Source: JAJTFW01 sp903922455 | Lineage (GTDB): Bacteria; Bacteroidota; Bacteroidia; AKYH767-A; OLB10 | Length of the DNA stretch: 64,000 nucleotides | Assembly (NCBI GenBank): GCA_943329665.2 | Contig: CALQEU020000006.1 | Coordinates: 1-64,000, forward strand | Reading direction: 5' to 3' | Part shown: piece after piece, positions 27,763-36,700 of the stretch | Layout: every line of letters begins with the position of its first letter | Numbering within the stretch: position 1 is the stretch's first letter | The notes under the pieces: model-generated | The model's input: the letters and a program-made list of their open reading frames with translations, nothing else | Told to the model about the DNA's origin: nothing | The model's database searches: none | Made by a program: the position numbers and the translations under genes

Positions 27763-28010
27763 GTTATCTGGATGTTTGTGGCTTCAAAAGTAATGGAAAT
27801 ATGTTCATCTCCGAAACACATGGTGGAAGGATAACCCACTGTGTAAGTTGAAAATCGGAAATTGGTGTAGTACGGGCCGTGTTTGTTAGGGTTAAAATAG
27901 CCCAGAAAAAAAGACATTGGATGGACCAATGCCTTGCACTTTTAATAAACGGTAACCTATTTTCTTTTTTATAGCAATATTTTATTCAATGTGGAGGATC
28001 CCTTTTTTAT

Positions 28011-29456
28011 TTAAAAGAAATCAAAATTTAATATATTAATCCCAACTTGAAAGGGATGTAAACTGGGCCCTCTATTTTCTTTAAACAACGTGTTTAATGC
28101 GTACGAAGCATATAAAGTGTACGACTGATACCCAATGCGAAATGTGGCATCAAAACGAAAAGGTTCGATATTGAATTCATCATGTCGCTTGGATTTTTCT
28201 TTGTTCCCATCTTCGGTGTACACTAATTTTAAATGCGAATTGTATTTGTATGAAAATAACAGACCTGTTGCTACATGGATAGATTTTTTAAATTCTAAAC
28301 GAGAATTAAACTGTATCAACAAGGGAATGGTGACGTAGTTGACAGCCAATTTATTTTTTTTGTAGTTGATGCGTTCGTTGTTTTTGTCATAATCATATCC
28401 AGCAACAGTACGATTAGTGTCGGATAATAACGTTTTATCAGAGCTAAAGCGATAGTTGTTTAACGTTAATCCAATTCCCGTGGTGAACATTAAATATCTT
28501 TTGTAAAGAGGAAAGTCATGTGAAAATAAATTAATGTTTACATTGATGGATTTCCCTGAATTTAATTCTAAGAAATCATATCCTTCAGGAATGTTGGTGC
28601 TGATTTTATCTTTTACGATAAGCTGATTGAATCCTATTTCAAAACCACTCCAGTGTGATCTTGCATTTTCACTTCTGTTAAAGACGGAATCTCGATCCCA
28701 ATGTATTCCATAGTTGCTATCATCGTTTGGAGCACTTACATATTCATCCGTATCGTTTCCATTATGATTGCGATTACTTTCTGATGTTTCGTCTACATGG
28801 TAAACACCATATTTTCCAATGCCACTGATATTAGTATTTAAACTTGTTGGTTTGGTTTTGTAATAGAAGGTACCCGATCCAGAAATATTTAATTCCAGGG
28901 ACTCCGTAACATCCATCATGAATTTTCCTACACCGCTAATCTTTGTTTCTACATCTTTAGCTTTTAACTCAAGAGCATCCACTTTCCCACTGCCGCTTAC
29001 TGAATTTTCTACATGATTCGCAATTCCTTCTAGTTGCAATTTGCCCAATCCGCTGATGTTTACTTCTAAATAATCTACATCAAGTGGCATCTTTACAGTC
29101 CCTGAACCTGAGATGGAAAGTTCTAAATTTTTTCCAGTGATAACACTGTCTGCAAATACTTTTCCGATACCGCTGATTTTTATTCCTTCTAATTTTTCAA
29201 GAGTGATATACACTTTCGCGTACTTTCCATGAATGCTTAATGCTCCGTCTGCAACTTTTGTTTCTGTTTTGTCGAGTTCATTTTCTGACACGATTTTTAC
29301 TTCCTGCGGACTTCCAATTCGTACATGTACTTCCGCATTATCCTTTATATGAATGATGGTGAATTCAGCAAGATTTCGTGTTTCTTGCGTTTGTGCAAAA
29401 CTGATTTGTCCTATGAAACAGTAGAGGCTAATTAATACGAAGATGTAATTTTTCAT
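28011..29456 (-). CDS. DUF2807 (head GIN) protein fused to an outer-membrane barrel-like domain
   Basis: A 481-aa envelope protein. Signal peptide of about 21 residues ending 'GQISFA' with Gln at +1. Residues about 25-215 are a DUF2807 beta-helix with many short repeats of the form SGSGTV/SGIGKV ('LSISGSGTVKM', 'VNISGLGKLQL', 'NSVSGSGKVDAL', 'TKISGVGKFMM'). A linker (about 220-270) is Asn/Asp-rich. The C-terminal half (about 270-481) alternates polar and hydrophobic residues and ends in an aromatic 'NILNFDFF', as in PorT-type outer-membrane barrels. The DUF2807 part is probably surface or periplasmic and anchored by the barrel. Ligand unknown. Confidence 0.85.
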   Translation of the reverse strand: MKNYIFVLISLYCFIGQISFAQTQETRNLAEFTIIHIKDNAEVHVRIGSPQEVKIVSENELDKTETKVADGALSIHGKYAKVYITLEKLEGIKISGIGKVFADSVITGKNLELSISGSGTVKMPLDVDYLEVNISGLGKLQLEGIANHVENSVSGSGKVDALELKAKDVETKISGVGKFMMDVTESLELNISGSGTFYYKTKPTSLNTNISGIGKYGVYHVDETSESNRNHNGNDTDEYVSAPNDDSNYGIHWDRDSVFNRSENARSHWSGFEIGFNQLIVKDKISTNIPEGYDFLELNSGKSINVNINLFSHDFPLYKRYLMFTTGIGLTLNNYRFSSDKTLLSDTNRTVAGYDYDKNNERINYKKNKLAVNYVTIPLLIQFNSRLEFKKSIHVATGLLFSYKYNSHLKLVYTEDGNKEKSKRHDEFNIEPFRFDATFRIGYQSYTLYASYALNTLFKENRGPSLHPFQVGINILNFDFF

Positions 29457-29539
29457 AATTGTAATTTTTATTGGATTCTTATTGTTAAGATGAAAAGGGG
29501 AAACTGAAAGTTACAGAATATTTATTTTATTTTTGAAAT

Positions 29540-29896
29540 TTAATATTTAGCGGATTCAAATTGACGCTGTATGGTTTTTTTGTTCGTCTGTATTTCATAC
29601 GCACTCATTTTTCCTGTGATGGGATTGAATGTAGTACGTACTTTGACTTTGTTGTTTGAAATTTTACTGATGGCTTTTCCTACAAATTTATAGAGTTGGC
29701 TTTTGAGAGGTAGTCGATTTGGATTTTCTGGACTACTCGCCAATTCTTCACCTAACGCGTTATTAAATTTTTTTGCAGTGACATCAATTACTTCATTCAC
29801 CAGACGAGAAGCTTGTAAAATTTCTAAGAGCGGGATAAATCGATACATACCGTCGGCGTGGGTAACTACACAAATATTGTAATCTTCCGTGGTCAC
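29540..29896 (-). CDS. Hypothetical protein, possibly truncated at its N-terminus
   Basis: 118 aa from a GTG start, or 102 aa from an internal ATG at 29848. The composition is protein-like ('YRFIPLLEILQASRLVNEVI' then 'DVTAKKFNNALGEE'; basic C-terminus), but no domain was recognised. The frame stays open about 15 codons upstream of the GTG without another start codon, and the sequence begins abruptly in what looks like a beta-strand, so it may be the 3' part of a longer gene. No promoter box or ribosome site was seen. Confidence 0.45.
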   Translation of the reverse strand: MTTEDYNICVVTHADGMYRFIPLLEILQASRLVNEVIDVTAKKFNNALGEELASSPENPNRLPLKSQLYKFVGKAISKISNNKVKVRTTFNPITGKMSAYEIQTNKKTIQRQFESAKY

Positions 29897-30124
29897 TGTT
29901 GAGGGTAAATAGGAGTCCGAGAATAAGACTAATTGTTGGGTTTAAAGTTACTCATTTACTGCCCAATTCATTGAAATACTTGAATAACAGTTTGTTAAAT
30001 TATCTAGCTTTAACCATTTGCTCTATCCTATCGACTTTTTTAGTAGGAGTTCATGATATAGGTATAGGACTATTGATGGAAACTGTTTTACTTTTACATT
30101 CTCTAACCAATTTAAAAATAGCAC

Positions 30125-31036
30125 GTGAAATATTTACTAATAGTTGTTCAATTATTGTTTGCCAGTTCCTTGTATAGTCAGTCGACTAAGCGGACAATTT
30201 TTCCCGGATTAAAGTGTAGCATGGAAGTAAGTGATGAGTTCAAGTTAGCAACTCGGTTTAATGGATTTGAACATACTTCATTAAACGCGAGTATTATCGT
30301 TTCCTTATTACGTAATCCATTGGAAAGAAATGTGGCTTCGGTTGAATCGGATAATATGAAGGCAAAGGGATTTAATTTAGTGGACAAGAAAGAAGTTCTG
30401 GTTTCAAACAATAAAGCTTTTTTGTATGAGTTGTATACTGAGAGTAAAAAAGGGAAAGTGCGAAAGTATTTTTTAGTTTTTGGAGATTCTGCAAAAACAA
30501 TTTTTATTGATGCCATGGCGCCTGACAGTAATGAGGTTCTATGCGAGAAGTTGAAAAAAGTAATATTGACAACAATGTATGATGAAAATATGGTGGAGGA
30601 TCCTTTTGCCTCCCTCGGTTATTCTGTTAATATCGATACTAGTATTTTTAAAGTAGCGAAAAATTCAAGTACTGGTGTTGTATATTCCAATGAAGAGGGG
30701 AATAATCCCGCCTTTTTGAGTTTTTCAATTTCATCTCAAGCGATAAAAGTGAAACCTAAGGACGAAAAAGAATTTGCAGAATTAAAATTAAAGGGGCTTA
30801 CCAGTACCGATTCAGTGATTTCTGTTTCCATAAATCCAATAACTATTCACAATCTGAAAGGATATATTATGGAGAGTGCTACCATCAGTAAGACGAAAAA
30901 GTCGAGCTATAATTATCAGGTTTTTCTTTACGGAGCGAAGGAAAATTATTATGTGATGATTGGAAGGTCGATGAGTTCAATGGAAGTAAGTCGTAAAACT
31001 TTTGAGCCTATTGCAAAGAGTTTTCAATTAAAATAA
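30125..31036 (+). CDS. Secreted protein with two DcrB/PsbP-like halves
   Basis: 303 aa from a GTG start. Signal peptide 'MKYLLIVVQLLFASSLYS' then Gln. Two similar halves follow: residues about 22-155 ('PGLKCSMEVSDEFKLATRF', 'VSNNKAFLYELYTESKKGKV', 'YFLVFGDSAKTIFIDA') and about 165-303 ('LGYSVNIDTSIFKVAKN', 'IHNLKGYIMESATISKTKKS', 'QVFLYGAKENYYVMIGRS', 'FEPIAKSFQLK'). The pattern of ligand-less alpha/beta sandwich with a terminal 'I..SF' helix resembles DcrB/PsbP-like proteins. The call is by pattern only. It lies 25 bases before the DinB gene, so the two may be co-transcribed. Confidence 0.6.
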   Translation: MKYLLIVVQLLFASSLYSQSTKRTIFPGLKCSMEVSDEFKLATRFNGFEHTSLNASIIVSLLRNPLERNVASVESDNMKAKGFNLVDKKEVLVSNNKAFLYELYTESKKGKVRKYFLVFGDSAKTIFIDAMAPDSNEVLCEKLKKVILTTMYDENMVEDPFASLGYSVNIDTSIFKVAKNSSTGVVYSNEEGNNPAFLSFSISSQAIKVKPKDEKEFAELKLKGLTSTDSVISVSINPITIHNLKGYIMESATISKTKKSSYNYQVFLYGAKENYYVMIGRSMSSMEVSRKTFEPIAKSFQLK

Positions 31037-31061
31037 TGAATTAAACTTTCAAATATATTTT

Positions 31062-31592
31062 ATGATGAATGCATTTAACAGAAACAGGATTCAACCCCTG
31101 CCCACGTTCTTTGATCGTTATATTTTGGAAGTGGATGAAGATGATTTAATTCATGCCTTAGGAAATTCGCTGGAATATTGGGATAATTTCGATTGGGATC
31201 ATTTAGAAAAAATTGGTGATCACGTTTACAAAGAAGGAAAATGGACCGTGAAGGATATCCTTCAACACATCAACGACAATGAACGTGTGCAGAGTTATCG
31301 CATCCTGCGATTTGCTCGAAATGATCACACCGCGCTCGCAGGTTACGATGAAGATTTGTTTGTCGCCAATGCAAACGCCAACAGTCGTTCACTCGATGAA
31401 TTAAGAGATGAGTTTATGTATCTCAGAAAATCATCGTGTAGTTTATTGAAGAGCTGTAATGCAGAAACGTTGATGCGTACTGGAATCTGTTTTGAAATCG
31501 AAATGTCGGTGCTCGCACTTGGTTTTGTGTTAGTAGGTCACCAAATGCACCACATGAAAGTGATGGAGGAAAAATATTTTCCGTTGGTATAA
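31062..31592 (+). CDS. DinB family metalloprotein
   Basis: A 176-aa four-helix-bundle protein of the DinB/YfiT superfamily. Candidate metal-ligand histidines are in 'DILQHINDNERVQSYRI' (residue about 69) and in the C-terminal 'GHQMHHMKVMEEKYFP' (about 157-162). These occupy the usual DinB positions. Many members act in thiol-dependent detoxification or have unknown function. It is followed after 15 bases by an AHSA1-type gene, an arrangement that suggests an operon. Confidence 0.88.
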   Translation: MMNAFNRNRIQPLPTFFDRYILEVDEDDLIHALGNSLEYWDNFDWDHLEKIGDHVYKEGKWTVKDILQHINDNERVQSYRILRFARNDHTALAGYDEDLFVANANANSRSLDELRDEFMYLRKSSCSLLKSCNAETLMRTGICFEIEMSVLALGFVLVGHQMHHMKVMEEKYFPLV

Positions 31593-31607
31593 AAAATAAA
31601 TATTCGA

Positions 31608-32099
31608 ATGCAAGATTTCGATTGGACAAAATTCACGCAACGCATTGTAGTCAATGCGCCCATGGAAAAAGTATATGCAGCCTGGACCAATTGTCATGAA
31701 TTGGAAAAATGGTTTTTATCACAAGCTCGCGTGAAGAAATCAGAGGATGTTGTTGAGATGAGCGATGCGATGCAAGTAAACGATGAATACGCTTGGAATT
31801 GGTATGGTTATGAATTTACCGAGTACGGAAAAATTTTGGAAGCCAATAAGAAAGATCTTTTTTCTTTTTATTTCGCCGGTAAAACTAAAGTGGAAGTGAA
31901 GTTGTCCATATTAAATAATCAAGTACTTGTTACGTTAACGCAATCTGAAATTCCCGAAGATGATGATTCGAAGAAAATTATTCGTTTAGGTTGTTCTTCA
32001 GGATGGGCTTTTTATCTCGTGAACTTAAAGGCTTGGCTCGAGAGTAGAATTGATCTTCGCAATAAAGACATCGCCAACGGGATCGTAGTAAATGGATAA
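31608..32099 (+). CDS. AHSA1/SRPBCC ligand-binding domain protein
   Basis: A 163-aa START-like (SRPBCC) protein of the AHSA1 group. The N-terminus 'QRIVVNAPMEKVYAAWTNCH' followed by 'LEKWF' is the family signature; the helix-grip fold continues through 'YGKILEANKKDLFSFYFAG' and ends with 'GWAFYLVNLKAWLESRIDL', matching the long C-terminal helix. These proteins bind hydrophobic ligands or act as co-chaperones; the ligand is unknown here. It is probably co-transcribed with the DinB gene and ends at a terminator. Confidence 0.88.
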   Translation: MQDFDWTKFTQRIVVNAPMEKVYAAWTNCHELEKWFLSQARVKKSEDVVEMSDAMQVNDEYAWNWYGYEFTEYGKILEANKKDLFSFYFAGKTKVEVKLSILNNQVLVTLTQSEIPEDDDSKKIIRLGCSSGWAFYLVNLKAWLESRIDLRNKDIANGIVVNG

Positions 32100-32104
32100 A
32101 AAAA

Positions 32105-32130
32105 AGCCACCCATAAATGAGTGGCTCTTG
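32105..32130 (+). terminator. Terminator after the DinB-AHSA1 operon
   Basis: AGCCAC (32105-32110) pairs with GTGGCT (32121-32126), preceded by a run of A and followed by CTT. It sits between convergent genes. Confidence 0.75.
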
Positions 32131-32149
32131 TGATAAAGGATTTTATTTT

Positions 32150-33445
32150 TTAGAATTTAATGTCTACACCTATAGCAATTGCATCTAAGCTATTACTTGT
32201 TTTTACTTTCACATCTAAAGGCTGTGCTACCACTGCAGTAACCGTTTGATCTTTGTAGAAAGTATGCATGTAAGCCGCAGTGAATGTAATGTTGTTGCTA
32301 ATCGTGTAGCTCATTCCAGTGTTGATGTTGTAGTTATCATCAGGAGCTGTTTCAAATGCACCCGCTTTTGTAAAATAACCATTGCGATCGCTGTATTGGA
32401 AATCAGTATATCCACCACCTACACTAAACATAAAGTTTTTTCCTGCTTGGAAAGTAGATGCAATGTTGATTCCCATAGCGTCACCCGCTAAGTTACCATA
32501 GTTCTTTTCTTCGGTAGCCATTGTTGATGTACCCCAATTGGCAGAAGATTGTGCATAGTAGTTGAAGTCACCATAAACCATAACGGTAGGGGTAGCCGCA
32601 AATGCAGCACCAAATGCAATGACAGAAGGTAAGTCGCGACGACTTTTAGAACCATCGGTAGTGATACCTAAATCATCTTTTTTTGTTTTTGTTTCGAAAT
32701 CCATTTTCACGGCCGACTCATAACGAGCAGTAAAGCGTGTACGTGGACCTGCTTGCATCATCATACTAAATACACCACCAAAGCCAGTAGCCGTTTCTGT
32801 TGTATTCAATTCAAAACGTGAATCTGGAAACATCATAGGTGATTGTGTTAACGATAATCCAGCTTGCGTTTTGTTGGTTGCAGAAATATAGCGACCGGCC
32901 ACTGCAAATGATATCATTTCATTTACGGCATACGATCCACCTAAAGTTGTTGTTAAATAAAAAGAAGAAGCTTTCATGCTTTGATGATCATAAGCAGCAT
33001 AAGCACCTTGAGCACCCATCAACGCTTGCATTCCGATTAATTCAGTAGTGATACTTCCCGTAGGATAGTTTGCTGTTGCACCACCGCCTGCCATAAAGAC
33101 ACCCGTGAAGAGAGCAAAATTATTTTGCTTATACGTCATGTATAAGTTAGGAAGAAATAAATCATTTCCGTCTTGTGTGTACGTTTGTTCGCCACCACCT
33201 AAACCAAAGTCGAAAGTGTGGCTTGGTTTTCTGAATAAACTTTGATTTCCTAAATTGATGTGGAAGCCGTTGTTCAATTTAACCAGTCCTGCCGGATTGT
33301 AAACAACAATATCGCTAGCATCGGTTGCTGCATTACGCGCGGGAGTTCGCACCCACTCTGCGCTTAAGTTACTTAAGTTGTCATGTTGCGCAAACGAAGC
33401 GATCGTAAGCATACTGAAACAAATTATCAATGTAAGATTTTTCAT
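32150..33445 (-). CDS. OmpP1/FadL family outer-membrane transport protein
   Basis: A 431-aa beta-barrel. Signal peptide 'MKNLTLIICFSMLTIASFA' with Gln at +1. The mature N-terminus contains 'SAEWVRTPARNAATDASDIV' and 'VYNPAGLVKLNNGF', the hatch segment typical of FadL. The remainder is a series of amphipathic strands ending in Phe ('AIAIGVDIKF'), as required for BAM insertion. FadL proteins take up hydrophobic compounds such as long-chain fatty acids; the substrate here is not known. Confidence 0.88.
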   Translation of the reverse strand: MKNLTLIICFSMLTIASFAQHDNLSNLSAEWVRTPARNAATDASDIVVYNPAGLVKLNNGFHINLGNQSLFRKPSHTFDFGLGGGEQTYTQDGNDLFLPNLYMTYKQNNFALFTGVFMAGGGATANYPTGSITTELIGMQALMGAQGAYAAYDHQSMKASSFYLTTTLGGSYAVNEMISFAVAGRYISATNKTQAGLSLTQSPMMFPDSRFELNTTETATGFGGVFSMMMQAGPRTRFTARYESAVKMDFETKTKKDDLGITTDGSKSRRDLPSVIAFGAAFAATPTVMVYGDFNYYAQSSANWGTSTMATEEKNYGNLAGDAMGINIASTFQAGKNFMFSVGGGYTDFQYSDRNGYFTKAGAFETAPDDNYNINTGMSYTISNNITFTAAYMHTFYKDQTVTAVVAQPLDVKVKTSNSLDAIAIGVDIKF

Positions 33446-33775
33446 GATTTTGATTTTAGTCTTTGCTTTCTACGTCGATGAAAATACTTAGGTTACAATG
33501 GATTGGTAGCCGCTGTAAAACAACTAGTTACGAACATAATATTTACATTTAAACGCAGCGTTAACAGCGTTCACGCAGCGGGCGCGGGGAAATCATAAAA
33601 AATCATAATTATCATAATAAATCTGCGCCTGCCAACCGAAGCTAAAAGCGAAGGTAGGTTCCATCAAAACATAAATCAATGCCGTAAACTATATATTTCG
33701 GCAGACATCTAGAAGCTAGAAGCCAGCAGTTTACCCTGCTGTCGGAACAAAGTGGAGTACTGCAGGGCCAGCAGC
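33446..33775. other. Intergenic region with interspersed repeats
   Basis: 330 bases. It holds the 'cgcagcg' repeat copy 2 (33546-33585), directly followed by AAATCATAAAAAATCATAAT (about 33591-33610), a motif that recurs near 37097. A 6-bp stem (33724-33729 with 33736-33741) lies downstream of polA but has no T tail. The promoter for the FadL gene should be at the left edge; none was convincing. Confidence 0.6.
33546..33585. repeat. Interspersed 'cgcagcg' repeat, copy 2
   Basis: CATTTAAACGC followed by AGCGTTAACAGCGTTCACGC. It matches 26122-26168 over most of its length. Confidence 0.65.
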
Positions 33776-36622
33776 CTAATGAGCTTCCAGCCAATTATCG
33801 CCAGTCCCCGCTTCAACAAGAACAGGAACACTTAAGGGCATTGCCTCTTGCATATGTTTTATGACGAGTGAACGCACTTCGTCTTTTTCTTCTAACGGTA
33901 CATCAAAAACGAGTTCATCATGCACTTGTAATACCATTTTCGATTTTAGTTTTTTATCACTAATGGCTTTGTGTAAATGAATCATTGCCACTTTAATCAT
34001 GTCGGCAGCAGAACCTTGAATGGGTGCATTGATGGCATTGCGCTCTGCGAAGCCACGTACGGTGTGGTTTTGGCTGTTGATGTCGCGCAAGTATCTTTTC
34101 CGTCCTAAAATGGTTTCTACATAACCTAACTTTCGCGCCGACTCAATAGCACCGTCCATATAATCTTTGATGAGTGGATATTGAATAAAATAATTTTCGA
34201 TGATGCTCGCCGCTTCTTTGCGCGGAATGTTTAATCGTTCCGATAAACCAAAAGCACTGATGCCATAAATAATTCCGAAGTTCACCATCTTCGCCTTGCG
34301 TCGCATGTCGGAATCCACCTCCGCTAATTCGACTCCAAAAACTTTGGAAGCTGTTGCCGTATGAATATCTAAATTTTGATGGAAGGCCTCAAGTAAACTG
34401 GGATCTTGACACAGATGCGCCATGATGCGTAATTCGATTTGTGAGTAATCGGCGCTGAGTAAAAGATGGTCTTTATCTCTGGGTACAAACGCTTTTCTTA
34501 CTTCTCTTCCTCGTGTTGTGCGAATCGGAATATTTTGCAAGTTGGGATTGTCGCTACTGAGTCGGCCCGTTACCGCTACTACTTGATTAAAGGAAGAATG
34601 AATACGTCCTGTTGTCGAATTCACCATTAACGGTAAGGCGTCAACGTAAGTGCTCTTTAGTTTTACAATTTCACGGTAATCTAAAATTAAATTTACTATG
34701 GGATGCTTACCACTGAGCTTACTTAAAATATCTTCACCAGTTGCATATTGTCCGGTCTTGGTTTTTTTAGGCTTCTCGTCAATTTTTAATATTTCAAATA
34801 AAATATCTCCCACTTGTTTTGGCGACGAAATATTAAAAGGTGTTCCCGCCATTCCTTGAATCTCGCCATCGAGTTTAGCGATATCACCTTCTAACACTTT
34901 GCTCAATTCTTTTAATGCACCAATATCCAATCGAATTCCTTCTTGTTCCATAGCACTAAGTACAGGAATCAATGGAATTTCTACTTCTGCTAAAAGTTTG
35001 CTGGTTTGTGTTTCTTCCAACATCGGAATAAACTTTTCTTTCAACTGCAACGTCACATCCGCATCTTCAGAAGCATATTCAGCAATTTGCTCAATGGAAA
35101 CATCACGCATACTTCCCTGGTCTTTTCCTTTTTTACCAATCAAGGTTTCGATGGAAACTGGTGAGTAACCTAAATACGTTTCAGCTAAAATATTCATGTT
35201 ATGTCGCATCTCTGGTTGTATGAGATAATGCGCCACCATCGTATCAAATAATTTTCCTTTCACTTGTATTCCATAGCGTGAAAGAATATTCATATCGTAT
35301 TTTATATTTTGACCAATCTTTAGAATGTTTTCGTTTTCATAAACGACTTTAAATTCATCAACGATTACCTGCGCTTCATTGCGATCTTTGGGAATCGGTA
35401 CATACCATCCTTCATGCACTCTTACACTGAAAGAAAGTCCAACAAGTTCTGCTTGCATGGTATCGATCCCTGTAGTTTCCGTATCAAAGCTGATTTCTTG
35501 TTGCTGTAGTAAATGAGCAATTAATTTTTCCCTTCCTGATTTATCCGTTACCGCTTGATAGTCGTGCTTTACTGTATGTATGGTTTGGTAATTTTTGTTT
35601 TCTTCTATTTCTACTTCTTCTAAAACGGCACTGGCACTGGTAGAAGTTTTTTGTTGCTCCCTGAGCTTGCCGAAGGGAGGCTGACTAAACATATCAATCT
35701 GCGCTGGATTTCCTTTTGATGGAGCCGGCGCTGCTTGAATTTCTTCTCCTAGAATTTGCTGTGCGAGTCGGCGGAATTCTAATTCGGTAAACAATTCCAT
35801 CAATGCATCCTTGTTGGGTTCTCTAAGCACTAAATCATTTTCCACGAAGGGAATGGGTACTTCGCAATGGATGGTTGCCAATTCTTTCGACTTGATCGCC
35901 ATCTCTTTGTTCATTTCGATTTTTTCTCGAAGCTTTCCTTTTATTTTATCGGTATTCGCTAAAATATTTTCGATGGAACCAAATTCTTGTATCAACGCTG
36001 TTGCCGTTTTCTCTCCCACACCTGGTACGCCGGGAATATTATCCACCTTGTCGCCCATCAACCCTAAAATATCAATCACTTGTGCGGGACGCTCGATTCC
36101 GAATTTTTCACAAACTTCTTTCACACCCAAAATCTCTGCTCCGTTTCCTAATCGGGCAGGTTTATAAATATGTACATGCTCGGTTACTAGTTGACCATAA
36201 TCTTTATCGGGAGTCATCATGAATGTTTGAAAACCTGCTTTCTCTGCTAAAACAGAAAAAGTACCGATGATATCATCTGCCTCATATCCATCCAACTCAT
36301 AAACAGGAATATTAAAACACTCCACAATTTTTTTAATATAAGGAATGGCAATTGCTAAATCTTCTGGCATCTCATCGCGGTTCGCCTTATACGATTCAAA
36401 GCTATCGTGTCGAAACGTGGGAGCAGCCGTATCAAAAACAACCGCAATATGTGTGGGCTTTTCTTTCTTTAAAATTTCATTCAAGGTATTCGTAAATCCG
36501 AACATGGCGGAAGTATTCAATCCCTTCGAATTCACTCTATGGTTATTGCTAAAAGCAAAGTAAGCCCTGAATACCAGAGCCATGGCGTCCAATAGAAACA
36601 GTTTTTTATGATCTTCATTCAT
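33776..36622 (-). CDS. polA: DNA polymerase I
   Basis: A 948-aa family A polymerase for Okazaki-fragment processing and repair. The N-terminal 5' nuclease domain (about 1-290) has 'DAMALVFRAYFAF' and 'GDKVDNIPGVPGVGEKTA'. The 3'-5' proofreading domain (about 360-540) appears active: Asp380 and Glu382 in 'SFDTETTG', 'GQNIKYDMNIL' and 'YASEDADVT'. The polymerase domain carries motif A 'DYSQIELRIMAHL', motif B 'RRKAKMVNFGIIYG' and motif C 'QVHDELVFD'. The inter-domain linker (around residues 315-322, 'PPFGKLRE') is encoded by an interspersed palindromic repeat. Divergent from the MmcQ/YjbR gene. Confidence 0.98.
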   Translation of the reverse strand: MNEDHKKLFLLDAMALVFRAYFAFSNNHRVNSKGLNTSAMFGFTNTLNEILKKEKPTHIAVVFDTAAPTFRHDSFESYKANRDEMPEDLAIAIPYIKKIVECFNIPVYELDGYEADDIIGTFSVLAEKAGFQTFMMTPDKDYGQLVTEHVHIYKPARLGNGAEILGVKEVCEKFGIERPAQVIDILGLMGDKVDNIPGVPGVGEKTATALIQEFGSIENILANTDKIKGKLREKIEMNKEMAIKSKELATIHCEVPIPFVENDLVLREPNKDALMELFTELEFRRLAQQILGEEIQAAPAPSKGNPAQIDMFSQPPFGKLREQQKTSTSASAVLEEVEIEENKNYQTIHTVKHDYQAVTDKSGREKLIAHLLQQQEISFDTETTGIDTMQAELVGLSFSVRVHEGWYVPIPKDRNEAQVIVDEFKVVYENENILKIGQNIKYDMNILSRYGIQVKGKLFDTMVAHYLIQPEMRHNMNILAETYLGYSPVSIETLIGKKGKDQGSMRDVSIEQIAEYASEDADVTLQLKEKFIPMLEETQTSKLLAEVEIPLIPVLSAMEQEGIRLDIGALKELSKVLEGDIAKLDGEIQGMAGTPFNISSPKQVGDILFEILKIDEKPKKTKTGQYATGEDILSKLSGKHPIVNLILDYREIVKLKSTYVDALPLMVNSTTGRIHSSFNQVVAVTGRLSSDNPNLQNIPIRTTRGREVRKAFVPRDKDHLLLSADYSQIELRIMAHLCQDPSLLEAFHQNLDIHTATASKVFGVELAEVDSDMRRKAKMVNFGIIYGISAFGLSERLNIPRKEAASIIENYFIQYPLIKDYMDGAIESARKLGYVETILGRKRYLRDINSQNHTVRGFAERNAINAPIQGSAADMIKVAMIHLHKAISDKKLKSKMVLQVHDELVFDVPLEEKDEVRSLVIKHMQEAMPLSVPVLVEAGTGDNWLEAH
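35657..35679. repeat. Interspersed palindromic repeat inside polA
   Basis: CTCCCT (35657-35662) and AGGGAG (35674-35679) flank the core GAGCTTGCCGA. The element is translated in frame within the linker between the nuclease and proofreading domains of polA. Closely similar sequence lies in intergenic DNA at 23929-23945. Confidence 0.8.
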
Positions 36623-36687
36623 CGCTATAAAATTAATTTATTTAAATTACATTCCATCCTATCTTCCCATTTTTTTCATCGATTTCA

Positions 36688-36695
36688 TACCTTTG
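36688..36695 (+). promoter_or_regulatory. -7 box five bases before the MmcQ/YjbR start codon
   Basis: TACCTTTG is an exact TAnnTTTG match, ending at 36695; the ATG is at 36701. With normal initiation spacing, the transcript would start at or almost at the start codon. A -33 element is not obvious. Confidence 0.5.
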
Positions 36696-36700
36696 TAAGG

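Noticed and set aside
27672..27929. Minus-strand frame overlapping the start of the pccB gene
   Set aside because: Overlaps the conserved carboxylase N-terminus in another frame and has no domain features.
29899..30177. Open frame overlapping the start of the gene at 30125
   Set aside because: Hydrophobic, without family resemblance or a start context, and overlaps the signal-peptide codons of the better-supported gene.
36608..36700. N-terminal extension of the MmcQ/YjbR protein
   Set aside because: It covers the predicted -7 box and is not protein-like; the family normally starts at the later Met.
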